Assembly: GCA_030248135.1 (NCBI GenBank)
Contig: JASANC010001491.1
Location: forward strand, 1-64,000
Length of the DNA stretch: 64,000 nucleotides
Direction: 5' to 3'
Origin: Theristus sp. LFF4_11
Taxonomy: Eukaryota; Nematoda; Chromadorea; Monhysterida; Xyalidae
Shown: piece after piece, positions 52,173 through 63,708 of the stretch
Position numbering within the stretch: position 1 is the stretch's first letter
Layout: every line of letters begins with the position of its first letter
Position numbers and translations under genes: made by a program
The notes under the pieces: generated by a model
What the model was told of the DNA's origin: nothing
What the model saw: the letters and a program-made list of their open reading frames with translations, nothing else
Database searches by the model: none

Positions 52173-53861
52173 CTACTCCACCGTGTCAGAGACGCGTTTA
52201 AAGACGAAATCAATCGGTTTCCCGTTGCCGGCCAAAAGCGAATCGACGTGCGCGTATCCGAACGTGCCCATCATCGCCACCAGTTGCCTGATGCGCTTGC
52301 GGTGTCTCATACATGGATTGCATTCGATCTGAAAAAACGCCACCGCTGTGCGATTCCAATTGAACGACTCGAGAACGGTCGCCTCGTGACCCTCGACGTC
52401 CAGAGTCATCAGATCGAAGTGCCGCCAGTTCAGAGCGTCCAACACGGCGCTCATTGGAACGCACGTCACCGGCCACTGTTTCGCTGAGGTTTTCTTGCGC
52501 TGCAACGCGGTGCCGGTGCCGGAGGGGAACATGTAGCTGGAAAAAGTTGTGTTTGACGTTTGCAGGCTCATTGGTTAATGGTGTTGAGTCGTGCATTTTG
52601 ATGTGTGTTGAGTCGTGATTCTTTTGCTCTTACAAGAATAATAACGGGACAACTCAGATATTGATTACATATTTGCTTTTCAAGCGTCAAAACCGGATCA
52701 TCTACACCTGCTAACGCACGGCAACGATTTTCGCGGCTATTTTTCAGAAGATCTGTACTGCTTTTGAATTCCACAATAAATTGATTTTGTGCATTTATGC
52801 GGTCATGCGAATAATTGCATAGCCAAATAGTTCAAGCATCCATTATTGCCGACGGTGTCTTTCATGTGCAAGCAACAGACAACAGCCCCGCAATCACCAA
52901 CCCAGTCGTCGGCGCAGTGACGTTGCTCAAGCACGCGTGCAACAAGAATGCGTTTCGATGTTTGGCTCTCAACGCTTCGAAGTTGCTCTGTCCGCCCTCG
53001 ATCAACAGGCCCGTCCAATTGTAGTGCACCTCAAGGGCTAGCGAGTTGGACAGCCGTTCGCCGTCGAACGCGCCGACCTGTCAATATGGATTCGGATAAA
53101 AAAAGTGATGGTGACGGGTGCACCCAAGATGTGCGTTTATCTGCTGTTTGAAACGCTATGGCATGGCATGGAACTTCGGCACGCATTTCGCAATGTGCTG
53201 CACTCCAAAAATACCTCCAAAAATCGGCCGTTTCGTTTCTGCTTCAAATGTTTCGCGATCATCAGTGTGGTTTGTCCGAACTGCGACCAATCAACGCGGC
53301 GCGGGTCCGACAAATTCAGCGGCTGTTTTCGGCGATCAGGCGGTTTGATTAGATTGTCTTTCACCCAGCGAACCGATTTGGCGTGCATGTCTGTCGTCGA
53401 GGCCGTTGAGCGGTTTACAGACGCTGTCCGTCTTGTTGAGCGTGTCATCTGAAAGCGTTTTTCAGTGATGTTCTGGCAAAACTGCAATTTGTATTTTAAT
53501 GATCGAATGCTCACGTTGTGTGAAAGTGTAGAGCACGTGAAAAAATGTGTTGATATGATGCCTATAGCGATTGGCCCCACGTGGAACTTTTCAAAAAGCC
53601 AATCAGCTGTGAATGCAAAAAGAACAACCTAAAATCAAACACAATAAAACTGAATTAAAAATTCTCATTCACATTTAGAGATGCATTCGTGTTTTGTTCC
53701 AGCCATGTTGACGGTAGCACAATCATTGTTTCTGGGGTTATTCGATTACTAGCAATTTTAAATATCGCGGTACCGCTGTTCCGCGCGTAAATGACCAACA
53801 TTAGGCATACGGAGCAGATCACTCCACCGAAAAAGGCGCCGACTTTTTCAAGCAGCGACAT
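52173..53861 (-). CDS. Star-like type II membrane protein with FkbM methyltransferase-like domain
   Basis: Four exons in transcript order: 53861-53673, 53448-53215, 53077-52902 and 52536-52173, about 320 residues. Residues about 7-26 are a signal anchor (VGAFFGGVICSVCLMLVIYA). A short stem follows. The FkbM/Methyltransf_21-like domain begins NGRFLEVGAFDGERLSN, the nucleotide-binding-like loop, continues NWTGLLIEG and LLHACLS, and ends with FDLMTLDVEGHEATVLESF. Drosophila Star has this layout and escorts EGF-receptor ligands from the ER to the Golgi; other family members may be true methyltransferases. Whether this one is an enzyme or a trafficking factor cannot be told from sequence. The junction between exons 3 and 4 was chosen to keep the frame (GG|GTTGGT donor, TTTTTCCAG acceptor); a second acceptor at about 52566 is also possible and would add residues. 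Confidence 0.8.
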
Positions 53862-54546
53862 TTTGCGACTTTATGCTGATTGGCTGGATTTAAAGGTGAC
53901 TTGATTAAATGGGCTGACTTAGTGCTAGACCTTTTGTATTTCTCATCGTTCCACTTATTACACCGACATTCATAACGGTAACGTTCTCATGATGGGGCAA
54001 TTAGTCTTCTTCAACATTAGAGAGTTGAGTTTCCAAATATATAAACGTCAAAAATGTAAACAACACACAAAAAACAAGCGAGAGAAATTTGTTATATTCA
54101 ATTCCGCTCTCATTTTTGACACATGTTTCAAATCAACCTTTACGATCTGCTGGATTATTGCTCCGTTAGCGGGAATAACATTGCCAAAGGACAACCTTCC
54201 TTCATGAGAATAGTCATCTCTGCGTTTGTAACACTTTGCAAGTGATACACAATCAGATTTTTTTAGAAAATTTGGTGATATGTCAATTAGGTTGTACTTA
54301 CTCGGTTGGACGCAACTAAAAAAGTAAACGCGCAAATCATTTTTGTCTCATAGCAACGCACGTTATAGCGTGTTAGCGTACTAATTTGAACATTATTTTT
54401 TTCCTTTGTTTTCTGCACAGCGTATCGAAAAAACTGCACGTGGGCGCGCATCCTTTCTTTTTTTTTGTTGTGTATTTTATTGTTCATTGATACATACATG
54501 CTCTTGATACCAAAATTGATAGCAAATAAACGGAAACAGTTGGGAG

Positions 54547-54648
54547 AGGCATTCATTAAGCAGTTGTTTTACTGACACGTGGCTATTACATTGTATGTTA
54601 AAACATAGCTATGCGTCACTAAATACTGCTTCATGAATGCCGCTTCAC
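54547..54648. mobile_element. MITE-C copy 4
   Basis: Ends GGCATTCATTAAGCAGT and ACTGCTTCATGAATGCC in inverted arrangement, with TACTGACACGTGGCTA / TAGCTATGCGTCACTA inside. Confidence 0.8.
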
Positions 54649-54740
54649 ATATAATGAAAGAAGCACAGATGGAAAAGTGGCAAATTGGATTTTCGAATAA
54701 CCACGCGTTGGGAAGACAAAGAAAAAAATCGCTCGGAAAC

Positions 54741-55077
54741 AACAAATAAATTTTGTACGAAAAGACAGAAAAATTGCATATGAACCAAAAGTCCATCAAA
54801 ACAATCACTTCTATTAAACAATTTTTAAAATGCATCAACCAAAAAGCCGCTTGCTTATAAAGTATAACCAAAACTTATAAAGTTGCAAGTTAAAAAACTC
54901 AAAAAATTGGAAAACAAATAAATTTTGTACGAAAAGACAGAAAAATTGCATATGAACCAAAAGTCCATCAAAACAATTTTTATTAAACAATTTTTAAAAT
55001 GCATCAACCAAAAAGCCGCTTGCTTATAAAGTATAACCAAAACTTATAAAGTTGCAAGTTAAAAAACTCAAAAAATA
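54741..55077 (+). repeat. Two-copy tandem duplication, unit about 170 bp
   Basis: The block from ACAAATAAATTTTGTACGAA to TTAAAAAACTCAAAAAAT occurs twice in direct order, differing by a few bases (a small indel near CAAAACAAT). The near-identity implies a recent event. Confidence 0.9.
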
Positions 55078-55237
55078 CGCCAGTAGTTTATAAGTTGATG
55101 AGTATTATCTCAGTTTTTTCAGTGTTTTGACAGACTCCACCTCCCGTGTAGCGCTTGCTGATTGGTTGATTGAAGCAATGGTTGAAAAATAAGCGAGGTG
55201 GTGATCATACTGCAAGCTCCAAATTGAAGCGAGTTTT

Positions 55238-57746
55238 TCAAACGGTTTCACCAAGCAGCGCATCTTTACGCCATTGTGCGGCGAGTTTCTTGCCGTTCAG
55301 ATAGGCCTTGCAGCCTTCGACGATACGCAGGAACCAGAACTGAAACGTGAGCACAAAAGTTGTGTGTTTAATATGCGTCCGTCAGAATTACCTGAGAAAA
55401 GGTATGTTGCTTTATTTTTGGAACGATCTGCGAAGTTGTTTCTGTCGTCTATAAGTATGTTTTCAGCATATTTCTTGGTTGGATCAAAGAAACACCGTTG
55501 TGCTTGTGAAGTAAATGCCGTTTTTTTTGAAATTCACGATTGGTACAAAATACACGCCCAACCAAATCACTCGAATCAGCAGAGTTTCACCCAATCCAAT
55601 CCGGTGTGCCGTGCGAACATCTTGAATTCAAAGCTCAAGCAGAGATTCTTCTGTGCAGCCTGCACTGCATCGTTGAAAACTTTTTAATGTTGAAAAAATC
55701 GGTCACAAATGCAGTGCAGTGTAGGATGGAAAAAAATTTCTGTGTGCTAGCAAAAAAGCAAACGACACTCTCATACGCAAAGCCAGGTGCACGCGAGCAG
55801 TGGCGGCATCGCAAAGATCGCCAGCACGATGGCGAACCCGCTGTACCACTCGATTTCGACACCGTATTCCGGCCTCGGGTACAGTTGGTAGTTGCGACGA
55901 AGGTAGACGGACACCTCGCCTTCCTGACCTGTGTTTTTTTCATGGCGTATACAACCTGGTTCTTTTCGCAAGCTGGAATTTTTGCCAATTTCGTCCGTTT
56001 TTCATTGTGGTCTCCGTGCGCATTGTGCTCACAGTTTTGTCGGAGTCCCTGCGTTTCCCAGCGAAATAAAAATGAAATGAATGATTCTTAACAGAGCGCA
56101 TTGCGTCGTGTGTGTTGCAGCCCCAAATAAAACCGTTGGGATGTCAGCCAATCTGTGCGAATCTTAATTGCGAAACTATGTGCGGCTGTAAAGGGAAAGC
56201 TGAGCAATAACCAGTAGAGTTTTTCTGTACAATCCGCAGCAGTTACGGCTTTCGCTGTAAACGCTGAATTTTTTTGCACCCTGCACTGCATATCGTTAAA
56301 AACGCAATTGTCGATGCAGTGTAAAATGCAGTGCAAAATCATTCCAAACTGCAGTGCAGTGCAGGATGCAAAAAAATCTTCTGCGTGTGTGGAGTCTGAC
56401 CTGATTTCATACAAGTGTTTGCCGTTTTGACGACCGAATGAAAAGGGTGGTGAATGAAAATGTAAATTGATAACCGATTGAAACACCGAAATTTACATAC
56501 GACCCAAAGAGCTCCATCAACAAACAAGTCATCTTTGGTGTCAACGAAATATCGTCCGCCGATCAATCTTATACATATTAGGACAACAAGTTTTCCCTGT
56601 GAATGCCACAACCTGCCGCCAGCCATAGTGCCAGTTCGTGCACCACGTACAACTCGGCAATCAACGTGCACAGGAGACCACCGGAGACGAGCACGATCAA
56701 CGGCTGCAGGCGGCTCGCTTGCTCGTTGTGCAGGCCGACTATGGCGAGCCACAGAACGGCGCAGACGCCCGTCAGCGGCAGCAACACCTTCACGCCTGCA
56801 ACGATCACGTACACTGCTGGCGACTCCAAAATGTGTTTGCAGAGACACGTCGGAACGGAAATCAGTTTCATAATGCTTGACACCGGCAATTCAAAAGCGC
56901 CATCAATATTCATCAACCGCATATCTCAGGAACAGGAACACAGAGTGAAAAGTGATCAAGTACCGATTTGTGAATGCGCGCGTCATGCATATGAAGCTCC
57001 TTACGGTCTCTATGTATTGCGCAAACGATCTATTGCTCTGCGTACACAAAGTTGCATTACGAACACATACACGTCCGCGCCATCTTGAACGATGGATGTT
57101 GAAATTCGAGCGCTCTTTACTGCGATAAAAATATTATTGAATTCAATAAAAACCAACCAAATCCAACGACACGCCAGGTGGTGTTGCTGATGCGATTGAA
57201 GCGCAGCTCAGAGTTCAACGACGATGGCACATACTGGTAGATGCCGACGGACAGGCCAATCACGACTAAAAGCAGCTGAAACAGCAGACGGTGCTGTGAA
57301 CTATCGGAAAAAATCATGATATCTATGCACGTGCAACATTTCAAAATTACCTACTGAGTATCAAAGAAACACTGCGTGTAAAGAAAACAGTCGCCAGCCA
57401 ACAAACAGTCAACAGCCACCGTCGCCGCACTCACAATGACCCCGCAGATCCATTCCACGGCGCGCGTATAGTGCACGCCACGCCAGCAGCACTTGTATTT
57501 CGGGTCGTCTTTACGCCAGGTGACGTGTCGCTTTCGAATACTGGCGCGTCTCTTGTTGGCGTGGTACGCGTTCACCAGATGGCGTTTGATTTGGCGTGCC
57601 GGATGACGGTCGTGCTGCGGCTCGCCGACATTTGGCATGTTGTTTGGCGTCAGCTTTGGCGTGTGGCGTGGCATCGTCGCCGGAGGCCGCGCGGACGGCT
57701 TGAAGAACAACTGCACCAATTGGCTCTGAATCAAACTGCAGTGCAT
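55238..57746 (-). CDS. Multi-pass membrane protein, family not recognised
   Basis: Five exons in transcript order: 57746-57355, 57300-57158, 56924-56613, 55928-55777 and 55339-55238, phases 2, 1, 1, 0, 366 residues. The N-terminal 95 residues are hydrophilic and basic. Hydrophobic segments lie at about 98-117 (ICGVIVSAATVAVDCLLA), 135-155, 216-242, 251-277 and 312-333 (SGFAIVLAIFAMPPLLACTW). There is a Cys-rich turn (GDCFLYTQC) after the first. The short tail ends KDALLGETV. Four or five helices with basic ends suggest a plasma-membrane or vesicle protein. It does not clearly match claudins, tetraspanins or transporters known to me. The start Met is the first in the exon, but an acceptor-like TTTTAG just upstream means an earlier exon is possible. 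Confidence 0.72.
55645..55736. mobile_element. MITE-E copy 2
   Basis: GATTCTTCTGTGCAGCCTGC and, inverted, TTTTTTTCCATCCTACACTG ends, with ACTGCATCGTTGAAAA inside. A short copy in the last intron of the multi-pass membrane gene. Confidence 0.55.
56263..56390. mobile_element. MITE-E copy 3
   Basis: Ends TTTTTTTGCACCCTGCACTG and, inverted, GATTTTTTTGCATCCTGCAC, with TGCATATCGTTAAAAACG inside. It lies in an intron of the multi-pass membrane gene. Confidence 0.65.
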
Positions 57747-58519
57747 GACGGTTTCATGGCGGTTATGGGTTTGCGAAGAAGTGACATGCTGGTCTAAAAT
57801 CGGGTTTGACAAAAAAATTGTGAAAGAAAGAAAGCAAAAACTCCAATGGTCAGTCGGTGCGAGGCAGCAATAATGATTTGCAGTTTCGACTTTTCATGCA
57901 CCCTTAATAATAATATGGGAACGGACTATATTTTGAAAACACAGCAGATGTTCTTGAGTCTCAACTGTCACTGCTAACACACAAAAAAAGTATTTATTAA
58001 TTTCGATATGGTCAACGTTGATTTGATACATGTTGTTAGCATTTCGATAGCACACGGTCGAAAACAAAATTTTCCGGTCTGCTGGTTGAGCTACATATAA
58101 TCAGTTGAACAACCGAAACAGGCGCACCTTTTGCCGCATATCGAATCACTGGACTGGTTTCAGGATTAGTTTTCGTTGAGTTTCAGGAGCTTGGACACGT
58201 TCTTAAACCATGAAATATGGTTCACATGAGCGGATCAGTTCAAATAATGGGCATGGCAAAATAATTACAAACTTTTATCAAAATAAAAAATTCTGCTTCG
58301 TTCGCCTAGTGTGTTCATTCTGCACATGTTTCAACACGCGGAAACTCGAACTACCACACACAAAACGACAGACACTGGCAGACAAGTTGTAACAAATCCA
58401 TTAGCAAGTATAGTGGCAACTTTAGCACAATTTGTAGCAACTTTGTGCAGCAATGTAGTAATGTCTTCATATCCGTGAAGCGCATCCCGCATTCACTGCA
58501 CTATGATCACTGTATACGA

Positions 58520-61500
58520 TCACACATCGGCACTAAGACGTCGAGTGCGAACGATCGATTGATGCTTGGACGAGGGACACGGCACGCGAACGTGCGGCGG
58601 CTTCACGTACTGCATGCCGCTGAGGTGCTTCAAAAGCAACGTCTCCGTGACGCTGCCCTGCGAGAGCAGTCGACGCTGACACGGCGGCAGCTTCTTCACG
58701 ACCGTCGATGGTGCGCTCGAGTATGCGAAGCCGGTTTCAGGCAGCTGAAAGTGTTTTGTTTCTCATTGTGATGTGTAAACGTGGATTCATCAATAATTGA
58801 AAATGAATTGGAGCACTTGAGAAAGAGCGTTGGTATTTGAGCACTCTTTTGAACCCAAGAACTTTGCGCGCACACGCGAACAAGTGCGCAGTGGGGCTTC
58901 AGAACAAAAATGTGTCTATATTGCAACGCCGATGCGGATCATTCGTTCTTTCGCGTGCTCTGCAATCCGCGAACAAAAATGACAGGCTTTAACAAACCAA
59001 TTTCCATCCATGATTCTTTCTTACGCGCCGGAAAATGTGATATTAGAAAATGTGCTGGTCTGTCGTGTGTGACAATTCCTGAACCCCCCCTCCCCAAAAA
59101 AAAACTCCCCATGCCTGATAGTCGCGCGTGTCGAACTCGTCTCGATTGCAGGTGGCCTCGAATGCCGTGATCGGCGATTGCGAGGGACGCAACGCGCAGC
59201 GCAGATGCGTGCTGATTTGCTTCCACAGCGGTGTCTGCTTGTTTGGGTTTCGGGTGAAGTGGTCACATTTTATAGGGTTATTCTGTTGAGAAACAGATTT
59301 TAGTATTTAAAAAATGCATTATATTAGATTCGTGTATTCAATCTCTGGTGTGTGGTAAATTGGTATTAGCAAAACAAGTCAAATGCACATTGGTTATGTG
59401 TTTTTTTGCGATGAATTCCTCATTTTCTCGGTGTGGGTACAGCTGAAGGATGCGGAGAGCCCCAGTTTTGTTGACGTTCTGGCCTTACACAATCAACAAA
59501 AAGATGCCAACCTTGTCCAATTTAGCATTTTGATAGCAACGAAAGAAGAACTCTATCGCGGCGCACACCACTGCTAAGCACAGTCCAACCGCGAGCACGA
59601 CCAGTAGTCCCGCGATATTCATGGCGTTCAATGATTTCGGGCTGCCCTGGAAAACCGGTGTAAGAGAGAATTGCGTCTTCGCCTACAGACGCTTCGTAAA
59701 CTGTCAGCAACAGTTTATACAAGCGTAAGAGGTGTCCCATTGATCTGCAACAAAAAAAAACGGCTGACCCTTGCCGACGTATAAGAGACGTTTTTAAAGA
59801 CTGGAGCTAAAAAGTAACGGCGTACAAATGTACAGGTTTACGGTAGTACAGTACACAAAATTCGCGATTTTCGCCCATTGGTTACCGCAGTGAGCATTGG
59901 AGCTCGTCAGTGCCACGGACACCGATGGTCGACCAGCCCGAGAAACCAAACCAACGAATCATTGAAAAAAACCTGGTGCTCATGAACGATTTCTTGCATA
60001 CCTGAAGCGGACCACCGCTGTCCGAACATGCCTGACCCGAGCGACTCCGCCACCAGCGCGTCTTGTTCAGCACCAACGTGCCCCGTTCGGCGTAGTCGAG
60101 AATCTTCCGAGACATTCGATCGGTCCACTTGGAGTCTATACGGGACTTCAATTATTCTGTTTTTTTTGTGTTGTCGTTTGTTTGTTGGGGACTTTAGGCG
60201 ATATGATTTTCGCCAGGGCTAACCCAGAACGCCGTTGAGTAGGGTGCCCATCGAGTTTTACTCTGTCATTAAGGGCCTATATGCACCGCATTAAGGGCCT
60301 ATATGCACGGCGGGGTTCTGTCGCTGAAAGCGAAGCATTGTTTTTCTAGGTTATCGATTGGAATCGAATATGGTGCAACCCACTACTGTCGCAATTCGAA
60401 CAGTTATGGTCGCGCAAAACAGTTTTCCTGTTCGTTTTTACCGCACATCCACATACAACAAGATAAACGACTTTTTCCACAGAAAATTCAGCAAAGCTGA
60501 ATTATTTTCTGAAAATACACCTTTTGCGAGCGCAATCCCGTAGCCCTTCGAGCCGAGCACGCCACCGACTTGCGTTAAGTTGCAGTTTTGCTGAATCGCG
60601 TATTCCAACGAAGCCGATTCCATCAGATAAGCATAATTTGACGTCAGAACTTTTGCTTCGCCGTCCTTACCACCAGTCGTCATTACTGAAACGGTTTTCT
60701 TGGAAACTTGAAACTAGTATTTTCTGGTGGAAAGTGCTGTGATTTGTAAAACCGTCCAAGCATTCAGCCTTGATTACAAATTATTTTTGTTCTGACGAAA
60801 AAAAAGCAACTCAAAAAAGTAGTTTAGCATTAAAAAAAAATTTGTGAGGGGCATGAAAGAGACAGAAACCCTTAAATGAAGTCAAACCTTCGTAACCCTG
60901 TTTCTGCCATTTTTCCATCTGCGCCCACATGCGAATGTGCGTTCCGATTTTCGATTCCTAAAGAACAATAATCATGTCATCACGAGACGACGCTGACTGA
61001 CTGTATTTTTTTGTTGCACAAATTTTATAGAATCACATTTTACCCCGAAATCGATATTTTCACCCAAAAATATTCGGATTACCCAAACGTTGCTTTTTTC
61101 CAAAGCACTTTGTTATTTTCACCCAAAAACAGAAGTTTTACCCCAAAAAACACAATTTCATTTTCACCCAAAAAGCACCCGCAACCCCCAAAAAATTTAC
61201 CCGAAAAAAGCCGGCGGTCGAGCCGCCGTCGACCGCGCCGTATTTGATGGCGGTCTGGTTGGCCAGGTCCTCCATGCTCTTCACCGGCATGTACCGGTGC
61301 CCGACGGTCAGCACGGCGGCGAGATTGGCCGTGTAGCCGCTGATGAAGATCAACGTGAACACCCACCAGAGGCCACCGACCAAGCGCGTCGAGACAGCGC
61401 GCGGCCCAAAGTCGCAGCCGCCTTTCAGTAGCGTTGACGTGACGAACCTGAACAGGCGATCAACGGTGGAGTTCAAGTGCGGAATGGGTGAAATCTGGTA

Positions 61501-63708
61501 TCATTGGATTATTCGGATAAAAAATAGCTGGCTCGCTTTTGTTTGTTTTGTCTGTGAATTGTTTGCTTTCCTCTCAGCTGGTCAGCGGGCGAGGTCGCAA
61601 TGTTGAATGTGTTTCACCAAACATTGACCTGTGACCTATTTTTTCAAACGTGTCCCACTGAAATGACGTCATGTGCCTCCAAACATGCGTTTGCCGTTCA
61701 CAGCAAACCAGATTTTCCGTTTAGCCGATTTCTTCCCGTAAACAAATGGTGAATGTCGAATCAGTCACTCCAAACTGGCATTTTAGTGCCTGTACTTTAA
61801 CAAACGAGCTTTTTAAAGCAAATGACGTCATTTTAGTCCGGACACGTTTGAATAAATCCACAATACATGATTTTCACGAACTAATGTACGGTGGCGGCCA
61901 AAAGCGTTGGGAACGCTGCGCGCGTGTGTGTGCTGTGAATCGCGTGCGTGTTGCATCAGCCGTAGAAACGCAATCATAAGAATTTATGGGCAACGTTGGG
62001 TTCACGGGACACTTTTCGACCCAACGTTGCCCATAAATTCTTGAAATGGTGTTTGTAGGGCTGATGCAATAGCAACACCCACGCAAATACACAGCACTGA
62101 ACAAGCGCTGCGTTCCAACGCTTTTGGTCGCCACTGTGTGAACAACTGTGCGCCAACCAAAGTGTATTGAAGAAGCTAAAGTTGTTCGACAGTTCAATCG
62201 TTGGCCCGCCCGTCTCGCCGGCGCGTAGTACCACCGTGGACGCGGTGTTCACCAGACCGCGAGGCGGCGGACGACTACTGTCATACTCGACCGTCGGATT
62301 CCATTCGGACGGGGTTAGACGGGCTGCAATTTAGACGGGCGGGCTGTTTTTTTAGAATTAAGGCCCGTTTATATCTGACGTATGCGCTGACGGCACGCCA
62401 CATCATGTCACGTCCGCGCGGTGCTCCCGTGTTTTAGCGTACTACCGTTCATGCAGACCAATGAATGTACGGCACGGCACGGCACGTCACATCACGTCAC
62501 GTCAGGGCTCGTGTTATTGCATATTACCGTTCAAACCTGACGTACCGTACATACATACGTCTGCTTACGTCAGGTATAAACGGGCCTTTATCGCGTGATA
62601 TATCTATTTAGCTATTGTGGATTTATTCAAACGTGTCCGGACTAACGTGACGTCATTTTATTTAAAAACGCCCGTTTGTCAAAGTACAGGCACTAAAATT
62701 TCAGTTTGGTTTGACTAATTCGACATTCACCATTTGTTTACGGGAAGAAATCGGCTAAACGGATGGTCTGGTTTGCTGTGAACGACAAGCGCATGTTTTG
62801 CGGCACATGACGTCATTTCAGTGGGACACGTTTAAAAAAATAGGCCATACCACAATGTATATTGTCCGTTGTTTGCTGAAAAAAGTGTGACATTTGCCTA
62901 CAAATCCTAGAAAAAATCTCCAAATTTAGGAAGCTCCGAAAATCTGCGTGTCGCATCTGTGTCATGTTTCGGAATTGTAACCGCCGAAACCGTAAGCAAA
63001 AAACGCAAACACCGCGAACCGATGACAAACATGGAGATGGTGACCGAAACTGCGGCGACCACAATCCACAGCCAGATCTCAGTGGAGACCGGATTCAAGA
63101 ACGAAAACATGTCGGGCGTCTCGTCGTCCGGTATCCGGTAGAGGATGCTGATGCCGAGATGCAGGAATGGACTCGTGAAGTCGACGGCGCTCGACCGTTG
63201 GTAATTGATGGTTAGCGGGGCGACCGCCATGTCCGCTGTCTGCAAGTGCAGCGAAAAAGTTTGTTGTTGTTGTTGTTGTTGTTGTTGTTTGGTATTTTAG
63301 GCTATGTTCTTAGCCAGCGCTAACCCAGTAAAGCGTATAGAATGCCCGTCGAGTAGTGTGTTTGTTTTTTATTTGTCATTAACTGCCTATACACTTGCTC
63401 GGCGGGCTTGATCCCCCGAACGCAAAGAGAGTCTAAACGCGCTACCACCACCTGTCAATAAAAGTGAAATTTTGAAATTTAAAATCAGTAAAATTTACCC
63501 CGTCAATAATTTCACCGATCATGCCGTTCCATTTGCCGTCCTTGCTCCGGGCGCCATACGAGTCGTCAGCGACCTTGTGCAGTTCAAACGTGAAGTCAAG
63601 ATCATCAGCCAGCTTCTCCAGTAGATCAACGCAGAAACCCTCGAAACAGTCGTTGCTCAGTTGCACGGACTTCTTGCATTTGTCTCTGATCATCACGTAC
63701 GGGCGTTC
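58520..63708 (-). CDS. Kainate-type ionotropic glutamate receptor (N-terminal part outside window)
   Basis: Ten exons in transcript order: 63708-63499, 63239-63020, 62323-62158, 61447-61201, 60957-60888, 60685-60519, 60145-60002, 59646-59512, 59234-59106 and 58744-58520, all phases consistent, 570 residues. Exons 1-2 hold the S1 ligand-binding half ([38 protein letters not shown] with the glutamate-binding Arg) and M1. Exons 3-4 hold RLTPSEW, the pore loop and M3 ([12 protein letters not shown]). Exons 4-7 hold S2 ([33 protein letters not shown] with its binding Glu). Exon 8 is M4. Exons 9-10 are the intracellular tail. Order and residues match the GluK group better than AMPA or NMDA receptors. 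The channel should be a glutamate-gated cation channel of neurons. Two oddities: Lys at the Q/R site, and GYTANLAAV in place of SYTANLAAF. The donor of exon 9 (GTTTTT) is weak. Confidence 0.9.
60165..60310 (-). mobile_element. SINE-like copy 2, lacking the tRNA-like head
   Basis: Shares TTTAGGCGAT, CGCCAGGGCTAACCCAGAACGCCG and TCGAGTTTTACTCTGTCATTAAG with the other two copies. A short inner duplication (GCATTAAGGGCCTATATGCA) is present. The promoter boxes are missing or degraded. It lies in a glutamate receptor intron. Confidence 0.65.
61011..61200 (+). repeat. TTTTCACCCAAAAA-type degenerate repeat in a receptor intron
   Basis: Five to six irregular units of TTTTACCCC or TTTTCACCCAAAAA, spaced 20-35 bases. 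They extend to the donor at 61200-61199 of the channel exon (minus strand). Confidence 0.6.
61630..61865 (-). mobile_element. MITE-B copy 7
   Basis: A 236-bp element, TA on the right and TG on the left, with both TGACGTCA palindromes. It lies in the receptor intron before the channel exon. Confidence 0.88.
61965..62055. repeat. Inverted repeat CAAGAATTTATGGGCAACGT / complement
   Basis: AAGAATTTATGGGCAACGTT at about 61978-61997 is repeated inverted as AACGTTGCCCATAAATTCTT at about 62022-62041, with GGGTTCACGGGACACTTTTC between. Similarity continues outward (ATTGCGTTTCTAC.. GCTGATGCAA and TTTGTAGGGCTGATGCAATAG; AACGCTGCGC), making a hairpin-like unit of roughly 90-240 bp, possibly another MITE. 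Confidence 0.6.
62361..62588. mobile_element. MITE-F copy (GGCCCGTTTAT ends)
   Basis: Left end AAGGCCCGTTTATATCTGAC and right end, inverted, AAGGCCCGTTTATACCTGAC, with ACGTATGCGCTGACGG / CGTATGTACGG pieces following. The interior is rich in GGCACG and GTCACGTCA. It lies in the receptor intron after the M1 exon. Confidence 0.82.
62613..62849 (+). mobile_element. MITE-B copy 8
   Basis: A 237-bp element flanked by TA. One CRE palindrome is intact on each arm (left arm context GTGACGTCATTT). It lies 24 bases after the MITE-F copy. Confidence 0.9.
63255..63455 (-). mobile_element. tRNA-derived SINE-like copy 3
   Basis: On the minus strand: A-box-like GTGGTAGCGCGTTTAGACTC at about 63430-63449, B-box-like GGGATCAAGCCCGCC at about 63400-63414, the shared body, and a perfect (AAC)10 tail at 63260-63290 on the 3' side. 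It lies in the receptor intron between the S1 exons. Confidence 0.78.

Larger units (their letters stand above)
53862..55237. other. Gene-free stretch between the Star-like and multi-pass membrane genes
   Basis: AT-rich. It contains MITE-C copy 4 (54547-54648) and a recent tandem duplication (54741-55077). No supported exon. Confidence 0.5.
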
